Source: JAJYLM01 sp964547905
GTDB lineage: Bacteria > JAMCPX01
DNA: 64,000 nucleotides
NCBI GenBank assembly: GCA_964547905.1
Contig: CAZJPN010000040.1
Location: forward strand, 1-64,000
Direction of reading: 5' to 3'
In this document: positions 17,103 through 26,043 of the stretch, piece by piece
How the letters are laid out: every line of letters starts with the position of its first letter
Position numbering within the stretch: position 1 is the stretch's first letter
Notes under the pieces: model-generated
The model's database searches: none
Told to the model about the DNA's origin: nothing
Seen by the model: the letters and a program-made list of their open reading frames with translations, nothing else
Program-made: the position numbers and the translations under genes

Positions 17103-18289
17103 TGTTTACTTTTGAGAAGAAAAAGAAAGACACCATGATCCTGAATATGGGGCCGTCCCATAATGCGACCCATGGTACCTTGCGTATCGTACTCGAACTT
17201 GATGGTGAAAGGATTGTCAATTCAAATCTGGAGATAGGGTATCTGCACAGGGGCATTGAAAAGATGGCAGAGCAGCGGACGTATAACGGTTTTATACCTC
17301 TTACAGACAGGATGAACTACGTATCTCCGATAATGAACAACATTTCGTATGCACTGGCAGTTGAAAAACTGCTGGGCATAGAAGTACCGAAGCGGGGTCA
17401 GTATCTCAGGGTCATCATGAATGAGTTCACGAGGATAGCCGATCACCTTATAGCAATAGGAACAAATGTTGTTGATATGGGTGCACTTACAAACTATTTC
17501 TACTTCTTCAAAGAAAGGGAAAGGATCTACGACCTTATCGAGAAGGTGGTTGGTGCACGGTTGACCACAACCTTTACAAGGGTTGGAGGTATTGTAAGAG
17601 ACGTGCCCGATGACTTTGGATCCGATGTAAAATTTCTGTTGAAGGAAATACCCAAATCAATAAATGATGTTGATAAACTTTTAACGAAAAACCGCATATT
17701 CATGGACAGGACCATAGATGTTGGTACATTAACACAGGACAGGGCACTTGAGTATGGATTTACAGGTCCTGTGCTGCGCGCGACAGGGCTTTCATGGGAC
17801 TTGAGAAAGAAACAGCCCTATTCAAGCTATGAAGATTTTCAGTTTGATGTGCCAATAGGTGAAAATGGCGATACATACGACAGGTATCTTGTAAGAATGG
17901 AAGAAATGAGACAGAGCCTGAGGATTATACAGCAGGCAATTGATAATCTTCCGGGAGGGCCTGTAAGCGTTGAAGACCCCCATATCACGCTTCCTACCAA
18001 AGAAGAAGTTTATAATACCATGGAAGGCTTAATCCATCACTTTATGCTTATCATGTACGGCATCAAGGCAAAGCCCGGGTATGTGTATTTTGGAACGGAG
18101 GTTGCAAATGGAGAACTTGGTTTCTACATCGTCAGCGATGGTGAACAGTACCCATACAGGTTAAAGGTAAGACCTCCATGTTTTGCCATATTCCAGGCAT
18201 TTCCGGAAATGGTGAAGGGACATCTTATATCGGATGCAGTGGCAATACTCGGTAGCCTTAACATTGTAGCAGGGGAGCTCGACAGATGA
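17102..18289 (+). CDS. nuoD: NADH-quinone oxidoreductase subunit D
   Basis: 395 residues, the 49-kDa quinone-site subunit, evolutionarily related to NiFe-hydrogenase large subunits. Conserved motifs are MGPSHNATHGTLR-like (MGPSHNATHGTLRI), the IGYLHRGIEK helix and the ADHLIAIG region. The hydrogenase metal ligands are absent, as expected. The C-terminal motif ends in an acidic/Arg pair (GELDR). It overlaps nuoE by four bases (ATGA). Confidence 0.97.
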   Translation: MFTFEKKKKDTMILNMGPSHNATHGTLRIVLELDGERIVNSNLEIGYLHRGIEKMAEQRTYNGFIPLTDRMNYVSPIMNNISYALAVEKLLGIEVPKRGQYLRVIMNEFTRIADHLIAIGTNVVDMGALTNYFYFFKERERIYDLIEKVVGARLTTTFTRVGGIVRDVPDDFGSDVKFLLKEIPKSINDVDKLLTKNRIFMDRTIDVGTLTQDRALEYGFTGPVLRATGLSWDLRKKQPYSSYEDFQFDVPIGENGDTYDRYLVRMEEMRQSLRIIQQAIDNLPGGPVSVEDPHITLPTKEEVYNTMEGLIHHFMLIMYGIKAKPGYVYFGTEVANGELGFYIVSDGEQYPYRLKVRPPCFAIFQAFPEMVKGHLISDAVAILGSLNIVAGELDR

Positions 18290-18762
18290 TTCAGTTTTCA
18301 CAGTCGGCAAAAGATAAGGTTGAAGAATTGAAAAGGGCGTATCCTACAAAGGATGCATGTCTGCTTCCCGTATTGCATATTGCCCAGAAAGAATTCGGGT
18401 ATATCTCTCCCGAGGTAATGGAGTATGTTGCCGGTGTGGTCGGAGTATCACCTGCAAGGGTATACGGTGTCGCTACATTCTACACCATGTACAATAAAAA
18501 GCCCGTGGGTAAGTATCATGTCCAGGTATGTACCAACATATCCTGTCACCTTGAAGGCTCTGCAAAGATCGTTGATACCCTCAGATCTGTTTTAGGTATA
18601 GAAGAAGGACAAACGACAAAAGATAATATGTTTACCCTCTCTACCGTTGAATGTCTCGGGGCATGTGGGTTTGGCCCTGTAGTTCAGATAAACGATGAGT
18701 ATTACGAACAGTGCACGGAAGAAAAAGTGAAAGAAATTATAGGGGATCTCAGGAAGAAGTAA
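18286..18762 (+). CDS. nuoE: NADH-quinone oxidoreductase subunit E
   Basis: 158 residues, the 24-kDa thioredoxin-fold subunit of the NADH-oxidising module. The [2Fe-2S] cluster N1a ligands lie in CTNISCHLEG and in ECLGACGFGPVVQIND (four cysteines in a Cx4C...Cx3C pattern). It overlaps nuoD and shares a TAATG junction with nuoF, consistent with translational coupling. Confidence 0.97.
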   Translation: MIQFSQSAKDKVEELKRAYPTKDACLLPVLHIAQKEFGYISPEVMEYVAGVVGVSPARVYGVATFYTMYNKKPVGKYHVQVCTNISCHLEGSAKIVDTLRSVLGIEEGQTTKDNMFTLSTVECLGACGFGPVVQINDEYYEQCTEEKVKEIIGDLRKK

Positions 18763-20033
18763 TGGAACAGATACTTTTAAAAAATGTAGAGGGTACAAAG
18801 CTTACCACTATCGACAACTACCTTGCCGTTGGAGGCTATGAGGCTGCAAAGAAGGCCATTACTTCGATGACCCCTGCACAGATCATCGATGAGGTTAAAA
18901 AGTCGGGTTTGCGCGGCAGAGGCGGTGCAGGATTCCCTGCGGGTATGAAATGGGACTTTGTTCCAAAGGATTTCAAAGGTCCGCGATACCTTTGCTGCAA
19001 TGCGGATGAAGGCGAGCCAGGCACGTTCAAAGACAGGGAGCTCCTCGAGAAAAATCCACACTTGCTTATCGAAGGTATGATCATAGCGAGTTATGCAATA
19101 GGTGCGGAGCTTTCGTTTATCTACGTACGTGGCGAGTTTGTTAAGGCAGCAAATACCCTTGAAGCAGCCATTGCTCAGGCACGGAAACAGGGCTTTCTTG
19201 GGGAAAGAATCTTTGGTACGGATAAAAAGATCGATATCATAGTTCACCGCGGTGCAGGTGCATATATATGCGGTGAAGAAACAGCACTTATAGAATCTAT
19301 AGAAGGAGAGCGAGGTAATCCAAGGGTAAGGCCGCCGTTCCCTGCTGTTGTCGGCGTATTCAACAAGCCGACCGTTGTCAACAACGTCGAAACGCTTGCA
19401 GCGGTGCCGTCCATTATAAAGAACAGCGGACAGTGGTATGCTGCGATCGGAGTGCCTCCGAGGAATACAGGTTCAAAGCTGTATGCCGTAAGCGGGCATG
19501 TGAACAAGCCCGGGGTCTATGAACTGCCCATGGGAACAACCTTAAAAGACCTTATCTATACTTATGCCGGTGGTATAAAGGGCAACAAGAAATTAAAGGG
19601 AGTTATACCGGGCGGCTCTTCCACGCCGGTACTCCTGCCCGAAGAGATCGGCGTGAGCATGGACTTCGACTCGCTTGCAAAGGCAGGCTCAATGCTCGGT
19701 TCTGCTGCGGTGATTGTTATGGACGAGGATGTATGTACGGTTGAGGAGTCCCTGAGGCTTTCGGAATTTTATGCACATGAATCATGCGGACAGTGTACGC
19801 CATGCAGGGAAGGCACTGTCTGGATGACAAAGATACTTGATAGGATTGAACAGGGTAAAGGGGTACAGGGTGATGTTGAATTGTTGGAAAGGGTATCGGC
19901 CAACATCATGGGGAATACGCTGTGTCCCCTCGGTGATGCAGCGGCAATGATGATGCTCGGCTTCTTAAAGAAGTTTAAAGATGAATTTACTCTGCATATA
20001 AAATCGGGCAGATGTCCGATCCAAAAAAAATGA
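18762..20033 (+). CDS. nuoF: NADH-quinone oxidoreductase subunit F
   Basis: 423 residues from the ATG at 18762; the 17 extra upstream codons in the same frame fall inside nuoE. It binds NADH through GRGGAGFPAGMKW, FMN through the NADEGEPGTFKDRE region, and cluster N3 via SCGQCTPCREGT plus the cysteine of NTLCPLGD. The glycine-rich stretches and length match the family. With NuoE and NuoG it forms the dehydrogenase module. Confidence 0.97.
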   Translation: MEQILLKNVEGTKLTTIDNYLAVGGYEAAKKAITSMTPAQIIDEVKKSGLRGRGGAGFPAGMKWDFVPKDFKGPRYLCCNADEGEPGTFKDRELLEKNPHLLIEGMIIASYAIGAELSFIYVRGEFVKAANTLEAAIAQARKQGFLGERIFGTDKKIDIIVHRGAGAYICGEETALIESIEGERGNPRVRPPFPAVVGVFNKPTVVNNVETLAAVPSIIKNSGQWYAAIGVPPRNTGSKLYAVSGHVNKPGVYELPMGTTLKDLIYTYAGGIKGNKKLKGVIPGGSSTPVLLPEEIGVSMDFDSLAKAGSMLGSAAVIVMDEDVCTVEESLRLSEFYAHESCGQCTPCREGTVWMTKILDRIEQGKGVQGDVELLERVSANIMGNTLCPLGDAAAMMMLGFLKKFKDEFTLHIKSGRCPIQKK

Positions 20034-20049
20034 AAACAGGAAACGTGAA

Positions 20050-21684
20050 ATGCCTACATTTGAAATAGACGGTAAAAAGATAACAGTCGAGCAGGGAAGA
20101 ACGGTGCTTGAAGCAGCTCGCGACAACGGTATCGAGATACCGTATTTCTGCTTTCACGAGTCTTTCAAGAGCGGGGGGTTGTGCAGGATGTGTCTTGTTG
20201 AGATAGAGAAAATGCCAAAACTCCAGACGTCGTGTACAACCGTTGTGACGGAAGGCATGGTTGTAAAAACAACGACAGACAGGGTCAAACAGGCACGGAG
20301 TGCTATACTTGAGTTTATTCTTACCAATCATCCGCTTGACTGCCCTGACTGCGATCAGGCGGGCGAGTGCGTTTTACAGGAATACTCCCATAAATACGGA
20401 CCGGACAGGAGTGCTTTCAGGGAACCAAAGGAACTCAGAGAGCATATACAGTTGAGCGAGCACATAGCCTATGATCCCGAGAGATGCATCATGTGCGAGC
20501 GGTGCGTACGGTATTACAGGGATGTTGTGGGCAGCGAGGAGCTCGCTGTCATGCAAAGAGGCTCTCATTCCGAGATAGCGACGTTTCCCGGCAGGCAATT
20601 GGACTATGGTTATATCGGGAATATTGCCGATATATGTCCCGTCGGTGCGCTTACAACGAAGAATTTCAGGTTTAAAGAAAGGGTGTATAATCTCAGGGCA
20701 ACAGAAACCATTTGTCCATTGTGTGAAGCGGGATGTACCATCTATGTCGATGCGAAGAAGTATACCGTTTACAGGGTAAGATCACGGAACAAGAACCTTA
20801 CAAGTCTGCATGAACACCCCAACAGGAATGTCACGGCACTGTATCCGAAGGTTTTTGTCGACGCCATATCGAGAAGCTCGTTTATCTGTGATGACGGGAG
20901 GTTTGGTTATAAAAAAGCAATAGAGAACGGGACTATTCCCGGGCCCATCAACAGGTACGAACCGGAAAACAGGACATGGAGTAACGTGATATCATTGGTT
21001 GCCCAGAAGGTAAAACAGGCGGGTACAAAGGTGGGCGGTATCGTGTCACCGTTTGCAACCAACGAGGAGGTTTACGCATTTTTATATCTAATAAAGGATA
21101 TCTGCGGTACGAATGCCATAGGTGTCATAAACTTTCCGGATGCAAAAGAGTATAACGAATCATCGAAATTACAGCTACGCAAAGGTTCACAGTCGCCGAA
21201 CCTGAAAGGTATTGAGCAGATTGCAGGGGCACTGGGTATAAAGATTACTTCTGTTGATGAGGTTATAGCCTCAAAACCGGAACTCCTGTATGTGCTCGGA
21301 CCGACATTGAACCGGATGGATGCGTATACGGAAAAAATCAGCGGCATAAAATTTATTGTCCTGCAGGATTTTAAGGCTTCCGCATTTGCAGATAATGCGC
21401 ACATAGTTCTGCCCGGATTTAACTTCGCGCAGAAAGATGGAACATACACAAACAAGGACGGAAAAGTACAAAGGATAAGGAAAGCCGTTGATGCAAAGGG
21501 AGATGCAAGGAATGATCTTGATATACTTACGGATATTATATACAACATATCGGGCAAAAAACTCGGTAGTTTTGATCGCGTACTGGGCATCATTGTAAAA
21601 GAGATACCATTTTTTAACGGTGCTGACGCCGTGATACTCACGACCGGAATTAATTTCAGAAAGGCAGCGGGAAGGTTATGGTAG
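20050..21684 (+). CDS. nuoG: NADH-quinone oxidoreductase subunit G (short form)
   Basis: 544 residues, clearly shorter than the 750-900 of most NuoG. The N-terminal ferredoxin domain holds N1b (CFHESFKSGGLCRMC plus a later Cys), then N5 (HPLDCPDCDQAGEC), N4 (CIMCERC and CPVGAL) and N7-type ligands (CPLCEAGC plus the Cys of SFICDDGRFGY). The C-terminal molybdopterin-oxidoreductase-like domain is reduced, with a remnant FADNAHIVLPGFNFAQKDGT. It lacks a molybdopterin site, as all NuoG do. It overlaps nuoH by seven bases. The reading frame is open throughout, so the shortness looks native rather than a frameshift. Confidence 0.93.
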   Translation: MPTFEIDGKKITVEQGRTVLEAARDNGIEIPYFCFHESFKSGGLCRMCLVEIEKMPKLQTSCTTVVTEGMVVKTTTDRVKQARSAILEFILTNHPLDCPDCDQAGECVLQEYSHKYGPDRSAFREPKELREHIQLSEHIAYDPERCIMCERCVRYYRDVVGSEELAVMQRGSHSEIATFPGRQLDYGYIGNIADICPVGALTTKNFRFKERVYNLRATETICPLCEAGCTIYVDAKKYTVYRVRSRNKNLTSLHEHPNRNVTALYPKVFVDAISRSSFICDDGRFGYKKAIENGTIPGPINRYEPENRTWSNVISLVAQKVKQAGTKVGGIVSPFATNEEVYAFLYLIKDICGTNAIGVINFPDAKEYNESSKLQLRKGSQSPNLKGIEQIAGALGIKITSVDEVIASKPELLYVLGPTLNRMDAYTEKISGIKFIVLQDFKASAFADNAHIVLPGFNFAQKDGTYTNKDGKVQRIRKAVDAKGDARNDLDILTDIIYNISGKKLGSFDRVLGIIVKEIPFFNGADAVILTTGINFRKAAGRLW

Positions 21685-22757
21685 ATTATATAACAATTGC
21701 AATCTATACGCTCATGAGCATTGTTGTGTTTGTACTTATACTTACAACAGTGGCATTCCTTACACTTGCAGAAAGGCGAGTAAGTGCATTTATGCAGGAC
21801 AGGTTTGGTCCGAATAGAGTGGGCCCGTGGGGGCTTTTCCAGCCAGTTGCAGACGGTTTGAAATTCATTATGAAAGAAGATGTGACCCCTCTCGAGGCAA
21901 ACAAGGTCCTTTATACCGTCGCACCGCTTTTAGCGATAATACCCGCAATGCTTACATTTGCCGTCGTTCCCTTTGGCCACGACCTTTTTTTGCACGGAAG
22001 GGTTATAAACCTTCAGATAGCGAATTTGAATGTCGGTATACTGTACGTTTTTGCAATAGCATCGATGGGTATTTTCGGCATCATAATGGGCGGCTGGGCA
22101 TCAAACAACAAATATTCCCTGTTGGGCGGATTACGATCCGCATCCCAATTTATAAGCTATGAAATTTCAATGGGGCTTGCTGTCATTGGTATTTTGATGG
22201 TTTATGGCTCTTTAAAACTGAATGATATTGCTCTGTATCAGGGAAGTCTATGGTTCAATGCTATACCGAAATGGGGCGTAATTGTTCAACCGCTTGGATT
22301 TATCATCTTTCTCGTGAGTGTGTTTGCGGAAACAAACAGGGTTCCCTTTGACCTGCCCGAGGCGGAATCAGAGCTCGTGGGAGGCTATCATACGGAATAC
22401 TCGAGTATGAAGTTCGCGTTCTTCTTCATGGGCGAGTATGCCAATATGATTACAGCATCGGCACTGATAGCGACGCTTTATTTTGGCGGCTGGCAGGTAC
22501 CGTATCTTCACAACATAGGGTTTATTATCCCCAAACTCGGTGTATTGCACATGCAGCAATGGCTTGTGGCGATCATAGAGGTGCTCTCGTTTGTTGTAAA
22601 AGTCGGATTTTTCCTGTTCTTTTTCCTCTGGGTCAGGTGGACACTGCCAAGGTTCAGGTTTGATCAGCTTACGGCACTTGGCTGGAAAGTACTTATACCC
22701 CTTGGTATTCTCAACATTGTCATAACAGGTGCACTTATCATGCTCAGGATTATATAA
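21678..22757 (+). CDS. nuoH: NADH-quinone oxidoreductase subunit H
   Basis: 359 residues with eight predicted membrane helices. It forms the quinone channel and the link between the peripheral and membrane arms. Conserved loops are QDRFGPNRVGPWGLFQ, the acidic ETNRVPFDLPEAESELVGG and the C-terminal VRWTLPRFRFDQL. It overlaps nuoG by seven bases. Confidence 0.97.
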   Translation: MVDYITIAIYTLMSIVVFVLILTTVAFLTLAERRVSAFMQDRFGPNRVGPWGLFQPVADGLKFIMKEDVTPLEANKVLYTVAPLLAIIPAMLTFAVVPFGHDLFLHGRVINLQIANLNVGILYVFAIASMGIFGIIMGGWASNNKYSLLGGLRSASQFISYEISMGLAVIGILMVYGSLKLNDIALYQGSLWFNAIPKWGVIVQPLGFIIFLVSVFAETNRVPFDLPEAESELVGGYHTEYSSMKFAFFFMGEYANMITASALIATLYFGGWQVPYLHNIGFIIPKLGVLHMQQWLVAIIEVLSFVVKVGFFLFFFLWVRWTLPRFRFDQLTALGWKVLIPLGILNIVITGALIMLRII

Positions 22758-22759
22758 TT

Positions 22760-23299
22760 ATGCCAGAAAAAACCATGACAAAGAAAAAGAAAAATTATCC
22801 ATTTAAAGAAGCGATTTATCTTATAGAGATACTCCGCGGACTTGGTGTTACGATTAAGCACTTTTTCGTAAAGCGGAAGTTCGCCATAAATTATCCCGAA
22901 GAAAAGCTAAAAATAGTTGGTAACACACAACAGACCATAAAGGTGATGGACAAGGATGCACAAAAGCTTATGGACAGGATAGAAGTTACCATGAATTACA
23001 GAGGGAAGCACGCGTTGCTTGTTGACGGGGATCTTGGAAGGTGTGTTGCGTGTAAAATGTGTGAAACCGTATGCCCATTCTTTGCCATATACATTGAACC
23101 TGAGGAATCTCCCGATCCACGGAAGGAAAGAAGTCCGAAGATATTCGAAGTCGATCTTACACGGTGCGCATACTGCGGATACTGTGTTGAAGCGTGTCCC
23201 GAGAATGCAATAACGATGACATCGTTCTACAGCCTTGTTGCACGGCAAAGACCGGAGCTATCCATACAGAAAAAAGAATTGAGGACCGTGATAAAATGA
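22760..23299 (+). CDS. nuoI: NADH-quinone oxidoreductase subunit I
   Basis: 179 residues. An 8Fe ferredoxin domain carries clusters N6a and N6b through CVACKMCETVCP and CAYCGYCVEACP. The N-terminal about 60 residues form the amphipathic helices that lie on the membrane. It passes electrons from NuoG to N2 in NuoB. It overlaps nuoJ by four bases (ATGA). Confidence 0.97.
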   Translation: MPEKTMTKKKKNYPFKEAIYLIEILRGLGVTIKHFFVKRKFAINYPEEKLKIVGNTQQTIKVMDKDAQKLMDRIEVTMNYRGKHALLVDGDLGRCVACKMCETVCPFFAIYIEPEESPDPRKERSPKIFEVDLTRCAYCGYCVEACPENAITMTSFYSLVARQRPELSIQKKELRTVIK

Positions 23300-23799
23300 T
23301 AAGCAATGCATTGTTTTACATAACCGCAGTCTTATTAGTTTTAACTTATATTTATGCCGTCATTGCGGGGAATCCTGTTTATAGCGCTATAGCGATGGGA
23401 ATCGCATTTTTCCTTACGTCTTTTATGTTTGTTCTGCTCGGAGCCCCATTCCTTGCAGTGGTGCAGGTCATTATATATGTCGGTGCGATGCTCGTCATGT
23501 TCCTCTTCATTATTATGATGTTCAACCTGAACAAATTATCGACTGAGCCTGTTCAATACAAAGCATCGACCATTTTCTCATATTTTCTTATAATGGTTGT
23601 TTTGTTGATATCTTTTTACATGGCACGAGGAGTATTAAAGATGCCCCAGGGATTTACTATTGTAGGATTTGGTTCTGCAGAAAATATAGGCTTTAATCTT
23701 ATGCGTTATTACCTGCTGCCGTTTGAGCTTGCATCTTTTATCCTTCTCGTCGGCATCTTTGGTGCTATAGCGTTTATTAAAAAAAGGAATAAGATATGA
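23296..23799 (+). CDS. nuoJ: NADH-quinone oxidoreductase subunit J
   Basis: 167 residues from the ATG at 23296; the upstream extension in frame is a shadow of nuoI. It has five membrane helices, with the conserved third-helix stretch VQVIIYVGAMLVMFLFIIM (the pi-bulge helix region). It overlaps nuoK by four bases. Confidence 0.95.
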   Translation: MISNALFYITAVLLVLTYIYAVIAGNPVYSAIAMGIAFFLTSFMFVLLGAPFLAVVQVIIYVGAMLVMFLFIIMMFNLNKLSTEPVQYKASTIFSYFLIMVVLLISFYMARGVLKMPQGFTIVGFGSAENIGFNLMRYYLLPFELASFILLVGIFGAIAFIKKRNKI

Positions 23800-24095
23800 G
23801 CTACCAATTGCTTATCGTTCTTAGTTTTGTACTGTTTGCAATAGGTATGATTGGTGTTGCCATGCGAAGAAATATTGTTATTGTACTTATATCCCTTGAA
23901 CTTATGCTTAACGCAGTGAATATCCTTTTCGTATCCGCATCAAAGTATATGCACACTCTGGACGGTCAGATATTTGTTATCATGGTTATAACCATAGCAG
24001 CGGCAGAAACAGCAATAGCCCTTGCACTTGTTGTAAAGATATTTAAGACAGTCGGTATGGTAAAGATAGACGACTTGAAGAAGCTTAAATGGTGA
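23796..24095 (+). CDS. nuoK: NADH-quinone oxidoreductase subunit K
   Basis: 99 residues and three membrane helices, an MrpC homologue. Conserved glutamates that relay protons occur in LISLELMLNAVNI and ITIAAAETAIALAL. Its length is exactly typical. Confidence 0.97.
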   Translation: MSYQLLIVLSFVLFAIGMIGVAMRRNIVIVLISLELMLNAVNILFVSASKYMHTLDGQIFVIMVITIAAAETAIALALVVKIFKTVGMVKIDDLKKLKW

Positions 24096-24099
24096 TAAA

Positions 24100-26037
24100 A
24101 TGGAACTGAACATAGTAAGATATATCTTAATATTTCCCATGCTTGGATTTTTGGTAAACGGTCTTATCGGACATAGGCTTGGGAATAAAGCAGTAGGATG
24201 GATTGCTAATATTACTGTGCTTTTAAGCTTATCTATTTCAGTGTACCTGTTTTTACAGCTTCTTTCATTACCACCTAATGGAAGACTTATAACGGATACG
24301 GTGTATACATGGATAAATTCAGGGAGCCTCAACATAGACTTCAAGCTCATGGTAGATCCTCTTACCGCTGTTATGCTGCTTGTTGTGACTGGTGTTGGAT
24401 TCTTGATACATATTTATTCTGTAGGATACATGCACGGAGACAAAGGTTATTCAAGATACTTCTCCTATCTTAACCTGTTTATGTTTTCAATGCTACTGCT
24501 TGTACTTTCATCGAATATTGTACTTATGTTTGTGGGTTGGGAAGGCGTTGGTTTGTGCTCTTATCTCTTAATAGGCTTCTGGTATGAGAAGGATTCAGCC
24601 GCAAATGCAGGTAAAAAGGCCTTTATAACAAACAGGATAGGAGATTATGGCTTTTTACTTGGTTTGTTCTTGCTTGCATCTGCATTTGCTTCAAAGGGAA
24701 TTTTAACACTTGATTTTACTACGATGGCAGCACACATATCCCTTATCTCACCACAAATACTTACTATCGTTGGAATACTTTTGTTTGTTGGAGCAACGGG
24801 TAAATCAGCACAGTTGCCCCTGTATGTATGGCTTCCTGACGCAATGGAAGGTCCGACACCGGTGAGTGCCCTTATCCACGCTGCAACCATGGTCACGGCA
24901 GGCGTATACATGATAGCAAGGATGAACTTCTTATATGTGCTTGCACCAACGGCACTGGAGGTTGTTGCAATTGTGGGAGGTCTTACTGCCCTCTATGCGG
25001 CAACCATAGGAGTTGTTCAAAACGATATAAAAAGGGTGCTTGCGTACTCCACCATCAGTCAGCTCGGCTACATGTTTGTCGGTGTCGGTGTTGGTGCGTT
25101 CAGTGCTGGTATATTTCATCTCATGACGCATGCCTTTTTTAAGGCTCTGCTCTTTCTTGGTGCAGGCAGTGTGATGCATGCCCTTTCAGGGGAGCAGGAC
25201 ATGAGAAAGATGGGTGGTTTGAAAAATAAGATCCCGGTAACATACGCAGTATTTCTTGCTGCTGCACTCGCGATATCAGGCATACCGGGGCTGTCCGGGT
25301 TTTTCAGCAAGGATAGCATTCTTGCTGCAGCCTATGCGTCTGGTCATAAAGTAATCTGGTTCTTGGGTTTTATAACTGCTCTTTTAACGGCTTTCTATAT
25401 ATTCAGACTTATATATATGACATTTTATGGAGAGAGCCGTGTGGAAAAACATGCTGCCGAACACATTCATGAATCACCAAAGGTGATGACCATTCCACTT
25501 ATTATACTTGCTGTTCTGTCTGTGATAGGTGGCTATATAGGTGTGCCACAGTTCCTCGGGAATATAGTCGGATGGCATAATTCCGACATATTTGTTCATT
25601 TCCTCGCACCTGTCTTTCATACCATGCCTGAACATGAAATGTCTGTTTCTACTGATTCATGGCTTATGATTGGATCTATTACCATGGCAATTTTAGGCGT
25701 ATTCTTTGCATGGTATGTCTATCTCAAATCGAAGATGCAGCCTGCAAAAAATGCTGCTGAGTCTTTACCCGGTTTCTACAGGTTAGTTCTGAATAAATAT
25801 TATGTCGATGAGATTTATAACGCAATTATTATCAAGCCGCTTATGTGGGTGTCGGAGTCCTTCCTCTGGAAGATATTCGATGTAGGGGTTGTTGATGGTG
25901 CTGTTAACGGCTCTGCGCATGTAACGCAATGGGCATCTACAAAACTCAGGAAGATACAGACAGGTGATTTTCAGGTATATGTGATGCTGTTCTTGATAGG
26001 CGTCATCTCGGTTTTAGCATACTTTGTGTTGAGGTAG
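24100..26037 (+). CDS. nuoL: NADH-quinone oxidoreductase subunit L
   Basis: 645 residues, a distal antiporter-like proton-pumping subunit. Conserved features are the WEGVGLCSYLLIGFWY helix with the key Glu, the LPDAMEGPTPVSALIHAATM segment, the QNDIKRVLAYSTISQLGYM helix with the channel Lys, and the long C-terminal lateral-helix region. Spaced four bases from nuoK and six from nuoM. Confidence 0.97.
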   Translation: MELNIVRYILIFPMLGFLVNGLIGHRLGNKAVGWIANITVLLSLSISVYLFLQLLSLPPNGRLITDTVYTWINSGSLNIDFKLMVDPLTAVMLLVVTGVGFLIHIYSVGYMHGDKGYSRYFSYLNLFMFSMLLLVLSSNIVLMFVGWEGVGLCSYLLIGFWYEKDSAANAGKKAFITNRIGDYGFLLGLFLLASAFASKGILTLDFTTMAAHISLISPQILTIVGILLFVGATGKSAQLPLYVWLPDAMEGPTPVSALIHAATMVTAGVYMIARMNFLYVLAPTALEVVAIVGGLTALYAATIGVVQNDIKRVLAYSTISQLGYMFVGVGVGAFSAGIFHLMTHAFFKALLFLGAGSVMHALSGEQDMRKMGGLKNKIPVTYAVFLAAALAISGIPGLSGFFSKDSILAAAYASGHKVIWFLGFITALLTAFYIFRLIYMTFYGESRVEKHAAEHIHESPKVMTIPLIILAVLSVIGGYIGVPQFLGNIVGWHNSDIFVHFLAPVFHTMPEHEMSVSTDSWLMIGSITMAILGVFFAWYVYLKSKMQPAKNAAESLPGFYRLVLNKYYVDEIYNAIIIKPLMWVSESFLWKIFDVGVVDGAVNGSAHVTQWASTKLRKIQTGDFQVYVMLFLIGVISVLAYFVLR

Positions 26038-26043
26038 GATGAA

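Noticed and set aside
20050..21684. NuoG shortness as a frameshift
   Set aside because: The frame is continuous to a stop that overlaps the nuoH start in the normal operon fashion, with no out-of-frame continuation.
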